Origin: Richelia sp. SL_2_1
GTDB lineage: Bacteria > Cyanobacteriota > Cyanobacteriia > Cyanobacteriales > Nostocaceae
Length of the DNA stretch: 60,870 bases
Direction: 5' to 3'
Assembly (NCBI GenBank): GCA_012033205.1
Contig: JAAUSO010000020.1
Coordinates: 1-60,870, forward strand
In this document: positions 1 to 9,879 of the stretch, one piece after another
Numbering within the stretch: position 1 is the first letter of the stretch
Layout of the letters: every line of letters begins with the position of its first letter
Program-made: the position numbers and the translations under genes
Notes under the pieces: model-generated
Databases searched by the model: none
What the model was told of the DNA's origin: nothing
What the model saw: only the letters and a program-made list of their open reading frames with translations

Positions 1-155
1 ATGCTACATTTAATTCGCGAAATTATTACGCGAATTAGCTTTTCACTATCTCCCCCTTACTTCATTTTATTTCTCTAATCTTCAAGTCTTTGCAGCCACT
101 TACTTTCAGCTTATCTTAGTGCCATTCCTTACTGATACCAGTTCTTATCATCAGT

Positions 156-1376
156 TTGATAGTTACAAGTTCTCTGCAAGGAGTTAAGTCCTTCGGTTTG
201 TTGCAGAGTGCAGAACTGAATGCCTTTGATTGGTCAATGCGGCTGCGTTCTCTGATACGCCCTCTGAATAAACCAGATTCTCGTATTCTTGTTATCACTG
301 TTGATAAACATGATATAGACTACCAAGATAGTGAAAAGATGGGGAGAAAGGAAGGATGGTCGCTGGCCGATAAAGCTCTTGCCAAATTGTTACTTAAATT
401 GAAACCTTATCAACCCTCTGTTATTGGTTTAAATATTTCTCATCCTTATAAATTTAACCCAGAGCTAGAAAATATTTTAAAAAACTCTGAAAACTTTGTT
501 GCTAGTTGTGAAATTGGTGTGACAGAAACTCCAAAAGAAGATACACAACCACCACCAGGTATCTCTACGAAACATCTAGGTTTTTCAGATTTACCACTAG
601 ATGATGACAATATTATTCGTCGTCAACTTCTTTTAATGGCTGCTGGTGAAGACTGTAATACAAGCCAAGCTTTCAGTTTACAAATTGCTCACAACTATCT
701 AGCACAACAACGTAATGTTCCGCCCATTAAGAAACTTCCGGATGGGCGTAGAGAATTAGGAGGACATATAATCGAAAAATTGGAATATAACACTGGTGGA
801 TACAATCTAGATACAGATGAAACTAGGGGTTATCAAATTTTACTTAATTACCGATACTCTGACCCTGAAATTATTCGTTTGAAAGATGTATTGAATGGTT
901 CTTCTGATTCTAAACTTTCTGGGCTTGTCAAAAACCGTATTGTCCTAATTGGTATTAATCAACCTCAACGAGATCAACACCGTACTGTCTTTTTTGATGG
1001 AAATCCATCTAGCGAAAAGCCAGGAGTAATCGTTCATTCTCATATGATTAGCCAAATTCTCGATTTGGTTCTGGAAAATAAACCTTTACTGTGGTGTTTC
1101 CCAGAATGGTTAGAGTTTGTTTGGATTGAAGTTTGGTCTGTTGTGGGAATTTTGCTCGTAATCAAGCGGTATTCATCCGTTAATTTTAGATATAAATTTG
1201 TTGTTATATTTTTTATTCTTGGTTGTTTTAGTCCTGCTTTTTTACTATTTGAGGGATGGGTGCCATTGATTCCATCAGCAATAGCATTTGTAGTTTCTGC
1301 TGGAGTAACTCTTATCAGCATTGTATTGATTAATTTAGTACCTCGCTTATATATGGAAACAAGTAACCATGACTAA
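156..1376 (+). CDS. CHASE2 domain membrane sensor protein
   Basis: Predicted membrane protein whose extracytoplasmic region (roughly residues 10-310) resembles CHASE2 sensor domains: it opens with the typical pattern of a helix, then 'LLQSAELNAFDWSMRLRS', then a 'RILVITVDKHDI' strand, and later 'LKNRIVLIGI'-like segments. Three hydrophobic helices follow at about residues 315-400, the usual CHASE2 C-terminus, and no kinase or cyclase output domain is attached. The only start in frame is a TTG at 156; an in-frame stop at 117 blocks extension, yet the hydrophobic reading 'LIPVLIISLIV' continues upstream of the TTG. The family's first helix therefore seems cut short, so the start is uncertain or the 5' end is decayed. 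It overlaps the DUF928 gene by 8 bases, an operon-like arrangement. The ligand is unknown. The family assignment is from pattern recognition. Confidence 0.75.
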   Translation: MIVTSSLQGVKSFGLLQSAELNAFDWSMRLRSLIRPLNKPDSRILVITVDKHDIDYQDSEKMGRKEGWSLADKALAKLLLKLKPYQPSVIGLNISHPYKFNPELENILKNSENFVASCEIGVTETPKEDTQPPPGISTKHLGFSDLPLDDDNIIRRQLLLMAAGEDCNTSQAFSLQIAHNYLAQQRNVPPIKKLPDGRRELGGHIIEKLEYNTGGYNLDTDETRGYQILLNYRYSDPEIIRLKDVLNGSSDSKLSGLVKNRIVLIGINQPQRDQHRTVFFDGNPSSEKPGVIVHSHMISQILDLVLENKPLLWCFPEWLEFVWIEVWSVVGILLVIKRYSSVNFRYKFVVIFFILGCFSPAFLLFEGWVPLIPSAIAFVVSAGVTLISIVLINLVPRLYMETSNHD

Positions 1377-2124
1377 AATAAAACTTTCTAGCGATAAAGC
1401 TTTTTCCTTATCTGCAAGCGTCGCTATGCTGCTAAGTTTAATGCCTTATCCTGTGGAATTGAAAATCCAAAACGTAAGTATTAACACTTCTGCTCAAGCA
1501 AAAACAGTTTTTTTTGCTACTTCATCAAGAAAGCAAAATAAAAATGAAGATAGTGATTTAGGTAGACCAAGAAGAAGAGTTTCAGGAAAAGGACGTAATC
1601 CCTGCTCAGATATTTTGATTGCTTTAGTACCTGGTAGTGGGAATGTTGATCCTGAAATCAAGTGCAATGTCAAATCGAATGCTGATTTAGCTTATACATC
1701 TGATCCTAAACCTACTTTTTGGATTCATGTACCTAAATCTAAAACTAGAGATGCACGATTTGTACTTATTGATAATAATCGAAGTATTGCTAAATACTTC
1801 TGTAAATTGCCAGAAAAATTTGAATCTGGCGTTGTTGGTTTTCAACTCCCAGTTTCTAAGTTAGAAGCTGGTAATGTATATCAATGGGAATTTTCTATTT
1901 TAAATAATCGCAAGCATCCCACGGAAAACCCAACTGCTGGTGGAAAAATATCACTGGATTTGCAAGCAAATAATCCCTGGTATAATAGGATTACTTCGTT
2001 AGCCAATCAACGCTTAAAAGCAGACAGTCCTAGTTTAAAAAGTCAATGGTCTAATTTGCTCAGTCCCGTTGGGTTGAATAAAGTAGGGGATTTTCCTCTG
2101 GTTGGTCAATGTACTCCACAATAA
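1369..2124 (+). CDS. DUF928 domain protein
   Basis: Recognised as a DUF928 family protein, common in filamentous cyanobacteria beside CHASE2 and CHAT genes; molecular function unknown. An N-terminal hydrophobic stretch (residues about 12-27) suggests export or membrane anchoring. The conserved core follows: 'GRPRRRVSGKGRNPC', 'LIALVPGSG', 'KPTFWIHVPKS', 'VGFQLPVSKLEAGNVYQWEF'. The ATG overlaps the end of the CHASE2 gene by 8 bases, so the two are probably translationally coupled. The gene ends about 95 bases before the convergent CHAT gene, with a terminator-like hairpin between them. Length (251 aa) is ordinary for the family. The family call is firm; any role in sensing or secretion is inferred from neighbours only. 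Confidence 0.8.
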   Translation: MTKIKLSSDKAFSLSASVAMLLSLMPYPVELKIQNVSINTSAQAKTVFFATSSRKQNKNEDSDLGRPRRRVSGKGRNPCSDILIALVPGSGNVDPEIKCNVKSNADLAYTSDPKPTFWIHVPKSKTRDARFVLIDNNRSIAKYFCKLPEKFESGVVGFQLPVSKLEAGNVYQWEFSILNNRKHPTENPTAGGKISLDLQANNPWYNRITSLANQRLKADSPSLKSQWSNLLSPVGLNKVGDFPLVGQCTPQ

Positions 2125-2167
2125 TCTGCATTTCTGTACTATTCTAGGGATTGAAAAAAAAGATGAT

Positions 2168-2200
2168 TATCCCTCTTCTTCTAATTGAAAAAGAGGGATA
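2168..2200 (-). terminator. Rho-independent terminator of the TpsB-CHAT operon
   Basis: Perfect 10-base arms TATCCCTCTT (2168-2177) and AAGAGGGATA (2191-2200) form a hairpin. On the minus strand it is followed within about 5 bases by a run of eight T (the A-run near 2154-2161). It lies 20 bases past the stop of the minus-strand CHAT gene and between convergent genes. Confidence 0.7.
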
Positions 2201-2219
2201 TAGCATTTAAAAATATAAC

Positions 2220-4982
2220 CTAGCGCCAGTTACCAACAATGACGTATGGTGCCCAATAACGCGGTAGTATTTCTTGACCTATCAGTTGTTTTTGGGCACG
2301 ACGTAGAGCTTCAGCCCTTGCAACTTTATTGTTTGTATTGCTTAATTCTTGGTAAAATACCTTCATTATTTTAGATGTTAATTCATCATTTACAACCCAT
2401 AAAGAGGCAACCGTACTACGTGCTTCTGATTTAATAGCTATTCCAGCCAAGCCGAGAATGGCTCGTCTATCGCCATCTGCTGTTTTACAAGCACTTAAAA
2501 CTAACAATTCGATAGGCTTAGGATTGCTTCTGTGTTTGCGTTTAAGTAAATCACGGATAGTATTACTATCAACCTTGCCATCCCAAGCCAAAATAAATGT
2601 CTTTTTTGGGTCGGAGCTAAATTGTCCGTGAGTAGCAAAGTGAATAATAGAAGAATTACTATTGGATATAATTTGTTTCCTTAAGTTATTAATTTTAAAT
2701 TTATCATCTTGGAAAGTTTGGTGAGGAATTTGCTCTTCAATATCTTTTACTTCTTTATTAACATAATCAAGGTTAGGAAAGTTTTGATGATCCGGAGAGT
2801 CAGGGTTTGTTTTTGAAAGCCCAAAAATTAGTGCTTGCAGTTCAATATCTTTGATATTATGTGATTTTGGTATGTTTAAACTTGGTGTTAGAGCAATGGC
2901 ATAGTCTTCAATTAAATAGTGTTTTCCATCACTACTAAGAGTAGACATAGGTATGTTCCGTAAGGAACCATCAAGTATAAATACTAATGTATCAATCCCC
3001 TTTTGCTTAAGAGATTTTTCAAATGGTTTGATTAACCAATCGTAAACAACTTTAGTCAGAGAAGTCCCCTCTTCGGGTAAGTAATCTTCTTCTAATTCTT
3101 GTCGCAAATTATCCAAGGTATTCTCAATATCTTTTATAGGTATATTTATTTGATGAGAAATTAATTTTTCATTTGGTAATTGCAGTACAACTTCTAAACG
3201 ATTCTTAAGGAGGATAGTAGAGAAAATTGCAGCTTTAGAATCTACTTCTTTATTATTCTCATTGCCCGAATTTCTTTGTTGTTCTGCGCTTAAATTACAG
3301 CGTAAGAAGTTATCTAGTTCAGCAAGTTGGAGAGAATCAATTAACTCAGTAGCTTTCTTAAGAGATTCATTGCTTGGATTGGATGGCTCTAGCAGCAAGT
3401 CAATTAACTTACGATATACAGGTTCTACATTATCTCTAAAAGAAAACTGAACATCTGAATTAATAGCAAGTAAATCACTACGAACTGATTCGAGAGTTTT
3501 TACAGCTGCTTTATAATTAGTAATAGCCTCATTTTTTTTGTCAGATTGTACATTAAATAAACGCCCCATTTGCCATTGCCATTGGTAAGCAATATCTGGA
3601 TTTTGATTTGGTTGAGCTAAGTATAATGCTTCTTGAGTTACTTCTTGAGCTTCACTTAAATTACCTAAATATTCATATAAACCACCAATGTTTCCTAATA
3701 AATAAGATTCTGCACGCTTATCATTTAACATTTGAGCTTCTTGTTTAGTTTCGATTAAAAAGTTGATAATTTTACTCCAGCTAATAGGTTGTTTATTAGC
3801 TATATTATTTTCTTGCTCTGAAGCTTGGTTGAGATAAGCTAAACTTTTTGCCAAATAAACCTTTGCATAAATACTTGCCAAATTATTTGGCATTTCTAAA
3901 ATATTTTTTTTATTATCTGTTGAATATATTTGAGATAATAAATTTTGAGCATCAGCTATTTTATTTCTTTCAATTAATAGACTAAATAGATTAAGCTGAG
4001 ATTGAAGTTTTAAAGTGTGTGAAGAGCTATTATCAATTACTGATTGATATTTGTTTTCTGCCTTATTGTAATTTTCTTTAGCTTCTTCAATTTCTTCTCG
4101 TTTAATATAACGCCAAGGCATATAATCATATATTGGAGAAGACCTGCGATCGCGCTCTAAATTTCCCTTTGCTCTAAAGGTATTACCTAAACTCAAATGT
4201 ATAGCAAGTTCCTGTTTTTCCGATTGGGCTACATTTAAACCATTTTCGAGAGCTTTTTGTGAATTATCTAAGTCACCAATAACCCGTAGAACGTCACCTA
4301 AACTGCGCCAAACAATGATTTGAATAGATTTATCTTTTTCTTCTTTGATCGCATCAGCTAATAAATCCCAATTGGTTATTAAGCTATCTTTATTTTCTGT
4401 ATTTACCTTTTCGTCCAAAGCATCACATTGTAATGACTTGTGTAGTGCAGTTGTAGTTAAAAGCTCACAAGCGCGATAATAAAGCCCTAACGACTGCAAA
4501 GCCTGAGCTTGGTAAACACGACTTTTAGTAATTCCTGGCTGATTTTTGATGCGAGCAAAATATTTCTCAGCTTCTTCCCAACTTTTAAAAGCTGCGGATG
4601 ATTGACCTAGCTCCAATTGGGATAATCCAAGGTTTGATAAAGTGCTAGCTAAATTTCCCCAATCTTTTTGCTTTTCAAAGTTTTTGGCTGCTTGCTGCAA
4701 CGATTCTATAGCCTTCTCGAACTCTCCATTTTCATAGTGCTGCCTACCTTGCTCTACAAGTTGCGAGACTTGCTCAATGCTCAAATTATTCCTGCCCGCA
4801 CTCGACATTTGTGACAACACAGGTGGGATTGCAGCAGTAAAAAGAAACACTCCCAGTAACAGCAACACAACTAGACGACGATATCCCCATCGCCGAAATA
4901 TAAGTTCAGATTTGAACTGATGCACCAGTTTCAAAACGAAGGATTCCACTGCACTGAGAAATACAAACCTTTTTCTTGCCAT
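2220..4982 (-). CDS. TPR-CHAT caspase-like protease domain protein
   Basis: A 920-residue protein with an N-terminal hydrophobic anchor or signal (residues about 36-57, 'RRLVVLLLLGVFLFTAAIPP'), a long TPR region (about 65-500) and a C-terminal CHAT domain (about 620-920). CHAT domains are caspase-fold cysteine peptidases; the expected dyad is visible as His in 'IIHFATHGQF' (about residue 784) and Cys in 'LLVLSACKTADGD' (about residue 832), so the peptidase is probably active. The end shows the usual 'LWVVNDELTSKIMKVFYQEL' and 'RYWAPYVIVGNWR'. The ATG lies inside the end of the TpsB gene (52-base overlap), so the two form an operon. CHAT-TPR proteins next to haemagglutinin-type secretion genes recur in cyanobacteria. 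The substrate is unknown. Confidence 0.85.
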   Translation of the reverse strand: MARKRFVFLSAVESFVLKLVHQFKSELIFRRWGYRRLVVLLLLGVFLFTAAIPPVLSQMSSAGRNNLSIEQVSQLVEQGRQHYENGEFEKAIESLQQAAKNFEKQKDWGNLASTLSNLGLSQLELGQSSAAFKSWEEAEKYFARIKNQPGITKSRVYQAQALQSLGLYYRACELLTTTALHKSLQCDALDEKVNTENKDSLITNWDLLADAIKEEKDKSIQIIVWRSLGDVLRVIGDLDNSQKALENGLNVAQSEKQELAIHLSLGNTFRAKGNLERDRRSSPIYDYMPWRYIKREEIEEAKENYNKAENKYQSVIDNSSSHTLKLQSQLNLFSLLIERNKIADAQNLLSQIYSTDNKKNILEMPNNLASIYAKVYLAKSLAYLNQASEQENNIANKQPISWSKIINFLIETKQEAQMLNDKRAESYLLGNIGGLYEYLGNLSEAQEVTQEALYLAQPNQNPDIAYQWQWQMGRLFNVQSDKKNEAITNYKAAVKTLESVRSDLLAINSDVQFSFRDNVEPVYRKLIDLLLEPSNPSNESLKKATELIDSLQLAELDNFLRCNLSAEQQRNSGNENNKEVDSKAAIFSTILLKNRLEVVLQLPNEKLISHQINIPIKDIENTLDNLRQELEEDYLPEEGTSLTKVVYDWLIKPFEKSLKQKGIDTLVFILDGSLRNIPMSTLSSDGKHYLIEDYAIALTPSLNIPKSHNIKDIELQALIFGLSKTNPDSPDHQNFPNLDYVNKEVKDIEEQIPHQTFQDDKFKINNLRKQIISNSNSSIIHFATHGQFSSDPKKTFILAWDGKVDSNTIRDLLKRKHRSNPKPIELLVLSACKTADGDRRAILGLAGIAIKSEARSTVASLWVVNDELTSKIMKVFYQELSNTNNKVARAEALRRAQKQLIGQEILPRYWAPYVIVGNWR

Positions 4983-7099
4983 GTTCTACTATCTCCAAAT
5001 ACTGCTGATATTAAAGGAATGCCCCAATCAAGACGGGCGTTAAAATTATTACCTTGTCGCCATTGCAAACCCACCCCTAAAGAAGCTAAGGAATTTGGAC
5101 TCGGATTTTCCTGTCCAGAACTGTTCCAACCGATGCCGTAATCAACGAATGGGATAACTTTTATAACTCCTGTATTTCTGAAAATACGCGCTACAGGTAT
5201 CTCAACTTCTGCCGTTGCAAAAACTCCATTATCAGTTTGCAGCGCATCTTGACGGTAGCCGCGCACGCTACCTAAGCCACCAATTACAAACTGCTCTGAA
5301 GACATAAGCGCCCGATCGGCTAATTGCACATTGGCACGTAATCGTAAGAATTGATCTTGATCCAGAACGCGCAACCATAATCCTTGACCCTGCCAAGAGA
5401 AAAATCGACTATCGGGAATAACTTCGTTCAACCCAGGTATAGGTTCGTTGATAGTTGAATCAAACGCATTCAGACCAAAATTAAATTGAGAACGAAACGC
5501 AATAACTTCTTGAGCATTTTGTTGAGTCCAATCTTGAAAAAATCGCAGTGCGAAGACGCGGCTTAACCCATCATTATCTGCTCCTGGAGAAAGTGGGAAA
5601 GGAATATCTAACAAAGAAGTTTTACTTTCCCTCAAAGAAGTTGTTAGTCCCAACGCAAATTCACGAAAAGTTGACCGCCTTGTAGATTCATTTGTATTAG
5701 CATTTTGTATCCTACGAATTATTGGCTGACGTAGTGTCAACTCATAGGAACGGGATGTCGATTCAATATCCCCACCGTTTCCATCCCTATCAATATCATC
5801 GAAAGGTGATTCAATTACTTTATTATTACTACCACTGTATGCAAATCTGAGCGTTCCATTATTAGGAGTAATTGGGAACGTATAATTAGCATCCCAAGCG
5901 TTACTACCTCCAGTTTTGGCATAGCCTAGACTTAAACTATCGCCGATTGCTAATAAGTTACCTTTAGTCAGTCCTGCTCTTTGTTGAAAACTACCAACAC
6001 TAGGAACGCGACCATTATCAAAGCTAGTGGTAGTGCTAAGTGATTTTTCCTCCTCCACCTGTACATCTAAAATACTTTCGCCAGCTTCTGTTCCTGCTGA
6101 TAAACGAGCAGTTACCGACCCAACTACAGAGTCGAATTGCAGCAATTGTAGAGCTTCCTGTAATTTTTCAATATTTAACGGTTTTGATACAGCCAGTGCC
6201 AAACGAGATTGCACATAATTTTCAAGTCTTGAGTTTTGTAGGACATTACCTTGGGAATCAGATTTCTTAGAAAGTCTTGTGACGCGAATTTCTTTTAACG
6301 TGCCTTCAATTACTCGGATGATAACTAAGCCTTTTCCATCTCTTTGGGTTTCTTTGGGAATAAAGACAATTGCACCAGAAGTTGTATATTTTTTATTATG
6401 GTAATGTTCGGCTATTAAGGAAGCTACCGAAACCAACTCTTCCAAAGAAAGAGGTTTATTCAGACACTTATTAGTAATCTTTTCTAAATCTTCTTTTGGG
6501 AAAGCTTTGTTATCAATAAATTCAAATTTTGTAGCCGTAATTTTGTCTTGAGTTTTAGTACTTTCTAAATTATCTTCTTGAGAACTTTCAAGACATAAGG
6601 ACTCTTGTTGTCGGTTGCTTTCAGGCGAAGGAGATTTAGGAGATTGTATAGGTGACTCAGGAACAGGAGAAGGTGTGGAAGGAACTTGCCTATCTTCCCG
6701 TGGTTTCTGTGGTAGTTGAGGAAAGCTATTTTCAGGTAAAGAAACTTGTGCAATATCGATACTTTGTGCATTAAAAGAATCAACAGTCATAGTCTTTAAA
6801 TTGAAGACTTGGCTGCTAATAAACTCCGATTCTTTGGGAAGATTGTTTCTGAAAGCTACATCAAAGTCTGTTTCTGGGGGAGTTGGGGTAGGGTGTAAGG
6901 ATACTTTAGATGTAGTTCGCAACGGAGCTAATGTTTGTCCTGGAGTTGTAACCTCAAGGACAGCTTGGGAAATTTGTAAAGCTTCAGGGGGTGTCGCACT
7001 TGCTGAACCCGCTATCACATTAGTGGTTAATATGATTGGGCTTATCTGCTGCAAACGCAAAAAAAACTTGCGCCAGTAAAAAATTAAATCATGGTGCAT
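4931..7099 (-). CDS. TpsB-type two-partner secretion transporter (ShlB/FhaC family)
   Basis: Outer-membrane beta-barrel transporter that would export the TpsA exoprotein encoded divergently at 7792. After an N-terminal signal-like segment there is a low-complexity Pro/Ser/Gln-rich stretch (about residues 130-170), then POTRA-type sequence (about 190-345, e.g. 'LSLEELVSVASLIAEHYHNKKYTTSGAIVFIP', 'GLVIIRVIEGTL' and 'LQEALQLLQFDSVVGSV'), then the 16-strand barrel (about 350-722). The barrel contains the 'RGYRQDAL' motif of the family and ends in Phe ('VQWNPSF'), as outer-membrane proteins do. The first gene of the minus-strand operon with the CHAT protein. Length is within the cyanobacterial range. 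Divergent pairing with TpsA is the classical two-partner arrangement. Confidence 0.88.
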   Translation of the reverse strand: MHHDLIFYWRKFFLRLQQISPIILTTNVIAGSASATPPEALQISQAVLEVTTPGQTLAPLRTTSKVSLHPTPTPPETDFDVAFRNNLPKESEFISSQVFNLKTMTVDSFNAQSIDIAQVSLPENSFPQLPQKPREDRQVPSTPSPVPESPIQSPKSPSPESNRQQESLCLESSQEDNLESTKTQDKITATKFEFIDNKAFPKEDLEKITNKCLNKPLSLEELVSVASLIAEHYHNKKYTTSGAIVFIPKETQRDGKGLVIIRVIEGTLKEIRVTRLSKKSDSQGNVLQNSRLENYVQSRLALAVSKPLNIEKLQEALQLLQFDSVVGSVTARLSAGTEAGESILDVQVEEEKSLSTTTSFDNGRVPSVGSFQQRAGLTKGNLLAIGDSLSLGYAKTGGSNAWDANYTFPITPNNGTLRFAYSGSNNKVIESPFDDIDRDGNGGDIESTSRSYELTLRQPIIRRIQNANTNESTRRSTFREFALGLTTSLRESKTSLLDIPFPLSPGADNDGLSRVFALRFFQDWTQQNAQEVIAFRSQFNFGLNAFDSTINEPIPGLNEVIPDSRFFSWQGQGLWLRVLDQDQFLRLRANVQLADRALMSSEQFVIGGLGSVRGYRQDALQTDNGVFATAEVEIPVARIFRNTGVIKVIPFVDYGIGWNSSGQENPSPNSLASLGVGLQWRQGNNFNARLDWGIPLISAVFGDSRTWQEKGLYFSVQWNPSF

Positions 7100-7791
7100 G
7101 ATAGATGTACTTATTCATTACGCATTTGTATAGCCAGTACAGTAAATCCGGGCAGGCTCGAAATTTGACTAACACGCACCCTGACTGTTTTAACAGTTAT
7201 TTACCAATACAAATCTGCAAATCTAATCCTCATATATTTGTAGGATTCTATACCATAATTTTCGATAATTCGTATAAAACTTTCTAAGTATATGCAGTTG
7301 CTCAGGAAGAAAAGTCAAATTTATAATTTTTTAGTCAAAACTTATCAGAAAAAATACTTAAAAACTGATTTTTAATCTAATGCAAAGTAGGCGAAAGCCC
7401 TTATGATTATTCGTTTCACCGCAAAATAGTCGGATGTTTCCACCTTTATAAATATTTCATAAACTAGCTTCGGATTTTACTTACTTTGTATGTAATGATG
7501 AGTATCAAAATACTCTATTTTCTAGAGGTGTAATTTTCCAATGGCTTAAAAATTGCTACTTGAGAATTATCAGAAGTAATAGTGGAGTTAACGGGACTTA
7601 AACAAAAATTAAGCCCAAACAAACCCCAAAGCGGCTTTGTAAGCACCCCAATTGCCTACTGCCTTGTCATAATTACGATTTTCAACGCCGATCTACTTGT
7701 ATTAATAAATTTGCTTGCTCTCAAGGGTGTGCTTTTGTTTCTAACTTGACTGAATCACCTAATTACTACTTTCTTTTGAGAACCTGTGTAC
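7100..7791. promoter_or_regulatory. Divergent intergenic region between tpsB and tpsA
   Basis: About 690 AT-rich bases without a convincing gene separate the divergent TpsB and TpsA genes, so promoters for both must lie here. I see no clear operator repeat. A short ORF at 7105-7287 has no recognisable features and was not accepted. Confidence 0.4.
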
Positions 7792-9879
7792 ATGAAAACT
7801 CCAAACTGGATATATTTGAAGCGAAAATCATGGGTTATAAGTTCATTGATTCTCACTGGAGTGACTTTATACCTTGAAAATACAACCCTCGCTCAGATAG
7901 TACCTGATAACACGCTAGGAACAGAACGTTCTATAGTCGCCCCCATTAATCCACAGCTAGACCGTATTGATGGTGGAGCAACTCGCGGAACTAACCTTTT
8001 TCACAGTTTTTCTGAGTTCAATATTAATGACGGACGAACGCTAGAGTTTTCTAATTCAACCGGAATTCAAAATATTTTTAGTCGGGTAACAGGACAAAAC
8101 CCTTCTAACTTGTTTGGTACGCTGCGGGTGTTAGGTGACGCAAACTTGTTCTTTCTCAACCCCAATGGCATCATTTTTGGACCAAATGCTCAATTGGATT
8201 TGAGAGGTTCATTTGTTGGCAGTACGGCTAGTAGTTTGTTGTTTTCTAATGGGACACAGTTTAGCGCCAAGAATGCACAAGTACCACCGTTGCTGACTGT
8301 TGATGTTCCTTTTCCAATTGGTTTGCAGTTTGAAGGTGTACCGGGTGCAATCCAGGTGCAAGGTTCTAATTTACAAACACAGCAGGGTAAGACTCTGGCT
8401 TTATTGGGTGGAAATGTCAATTTAGAAGGATCGTATTTGCTCTCTCCTGGTGGACGAGTTGAACTGGGAGGAATAGCAGAAGTTGGAATCGTAAGTATAG
8501 AAGGCGATAGCAGTAATCTGCGTTTTAGTTTTCCTGATGGTGTACTAAAAGCAGATGTATCTCTTAGCGCTCAATCTAAGGTGGATGTGCTTGCTGGAGG
8601 CGGTGGGAATATTACGATAAATGCTAGGAATTTTAATTTATCAGAAGAAAGTGAACTGATAGCAGGAATCAATAACAATATGGGAAGCCAGGGGGCTAAA
8701 GCTGGAGATATAACAGTTAACGCTTCAGATGCAATTTTAATTAAACCAGAAATAGAATCGTCAGGAACAATTAAAAAGTCAGGAAGAATAACAAATATTG
8801 TTTTTCCCGATGCAACAGGTGACAGTGGCAATATTTTTCTGAATAGCAATATCCTTGAATTAGGGGATGGCGCAGAAATTAATGTTAGTACCTCTGGTAA
8901 AGGAAATGCAGGTGATATAGCTATTAATACTAGAAATGATATCTTTTTAGCTGGAGGAAAATTGATTAATGGTGTATCACAACAAGCAGAAGGAAATAGT
9001 GGAGATATCAAAATTATTACAGATTCGCTTCGACTGATAAATGGTGGAGAAATAAATGCTAGCACTTCTGGTAACGGTAATGTTGGTGAGATAAATATCC
9101 GCGCTGGCAGTATATCTTTGGATGGAATTAATAGCCGAATTTTAAACACCGTATCAAAAGAATCAAATGGAGATACTAAAGGAATTAATATTGACACTAA
9201 TATACTATCTGTGAAAAAAGGCGCAGAAATTAATGCCAGTACATCGGGAATAAGAGATGCTGGAAAAATAACTATAAATGCCAGTAATATGCTGTTAGAT
9301 GGGGATAATAGTAAAATTGTCAGCAGCGTTTCTAATGGCGCAACTGGCGATAGTCAAGGTATTGAAATCAATACTGCCGATCTTTCTGTGAAAAATGGTG
9401 CGGAAATTAATGCTAGTACCTCTGGTAGAGGTAATTCAGGTAGTGTAACTATCAATGCGGATTCCGTTTCTTTAGAAAGCAGAGGTCAAAATCCTGAGAA
9501 AAAAAGTGGTATTTTTACTAGTGTGTCAAGAGATGCACAAGGAAATAGTGGAGAAATCCTCATTAATACAAACAAACTTGAAGTAAAAAATGGCGCTCAA
9601 ATTAATGCCAGTATTTCAGGTAAAGGAAATTCAAATAATATTATTATCAATGCTCGCAATCTAATATCATTAATCGGTGAAGAAGAAATACCTCAAAGAC
9701 AAGATGAACTGACTGGTATCTATGCCAGTGTGTCCGAAAATGCCGTAGGAAATAGTGGAGATATCCGCATTAATACAGATATTTTAGAGGTTAAAAATTC
9801 GGCTCAAATCAATACTAGTATGTCTGGATTAGGCACTTTAGGTAGCATTATTATTAATGCTGAAAAGAAGCATCATTGA
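7792..9879 (+). CDS. TpsA haemagglutinin-like exoprotein, N-terminal part (frameshifted)
   Basis: Secreted filamentous-haemagglutinin-type exoprotein. The ATG at 7792 is preferred over an in-frame GTG at 7786. A signal peptide ('WVISSLILTGVTLY', cleavage near 'TLAQ') is followed by the TPS secretion domain (about residues 38-240) with its hallmarks 'NLFHSFSEFNI', 'IFSRVTGQNPSNLFGTL' and 'FFLNPNGIIFGPNAQL'. After that come beta-helix repeats built on 'VKNGAEINASTSGRGNSG..TINA'. The frame closes at 9879 in the middle of a repeat, but the downstream frame (from 9857) continues the same repeat without loss, so the gene is broken by a single frame change near 9870-9876. Family and pairing with the TpsB gene are firm; whether this product is made is doubtful. 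Confidence 0.82.
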   Translation: MKTPNWIYLKRKSWVISSLILTGVTLYLENTTLAQIVPDNTLGTERSIVAPINPQLDRIDGGATRGTNLFHSFSEFNINDGRTLEFSNSTGIQNIFSRVTGQNPSNLFGTLRVLGDANLFFLNPNGIIFGPNAQLDLRGSFVGSTASSLLFSNGTQFSAKNAQVPPLLTVDVPFPIGLQFEGVPGAIQVQGSNLQTQQGKTLALLGGNVNLEGSYLLSPGGRVELGGIAEVGIVSIEGDSSNLRFSFPDGVLKADVSLSAQSKVDVLAGGGGNITINARNFNLSEESELIAGINNNMGSQGAKAGDITVNASDAILIKPEIESSGTIKKSGRITNIVFPDATGDSGNIFLNSNILELGDGAEINVSTSGKGNAGDIAINTRNDIFLAGGKLINGVSQQAEGNSGDIKIITDSLRLINGGEINASTSGNGNVGEINIRAGSISLDGINSRILNTVSKESNGDTKGINIDTNILSVKKGAEINASTSGIRDAGKITINASNMLLDGDNSKIVSSVSNGATGDSQGIEINTADLSVKNGAEINASTSGRGNSGSVTINADSVSLESRGQNPEKKSGIFTSVSRDAQGNSGEILINTNKLEVKNGAQINASISGKGNSNNIIINARNLISLIGEEEIPQRQDELTGIYASVSENAVGNSGDIRINTDILEVKNSAQINTSMSGLGTLGSIIINAEKKHH

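Noticed and set aside
7105-7287. Short plus-strand ORF between tpsB and tpsA
   Set aside because: No protein-like features and located in the divergent promoter region.
8571-9197. 208-codon minus-strand ORF inside tpsA
   Set aside because: Antisense shadow of the repetitive tpsA gene; composition reflects the repeat on the other strand.
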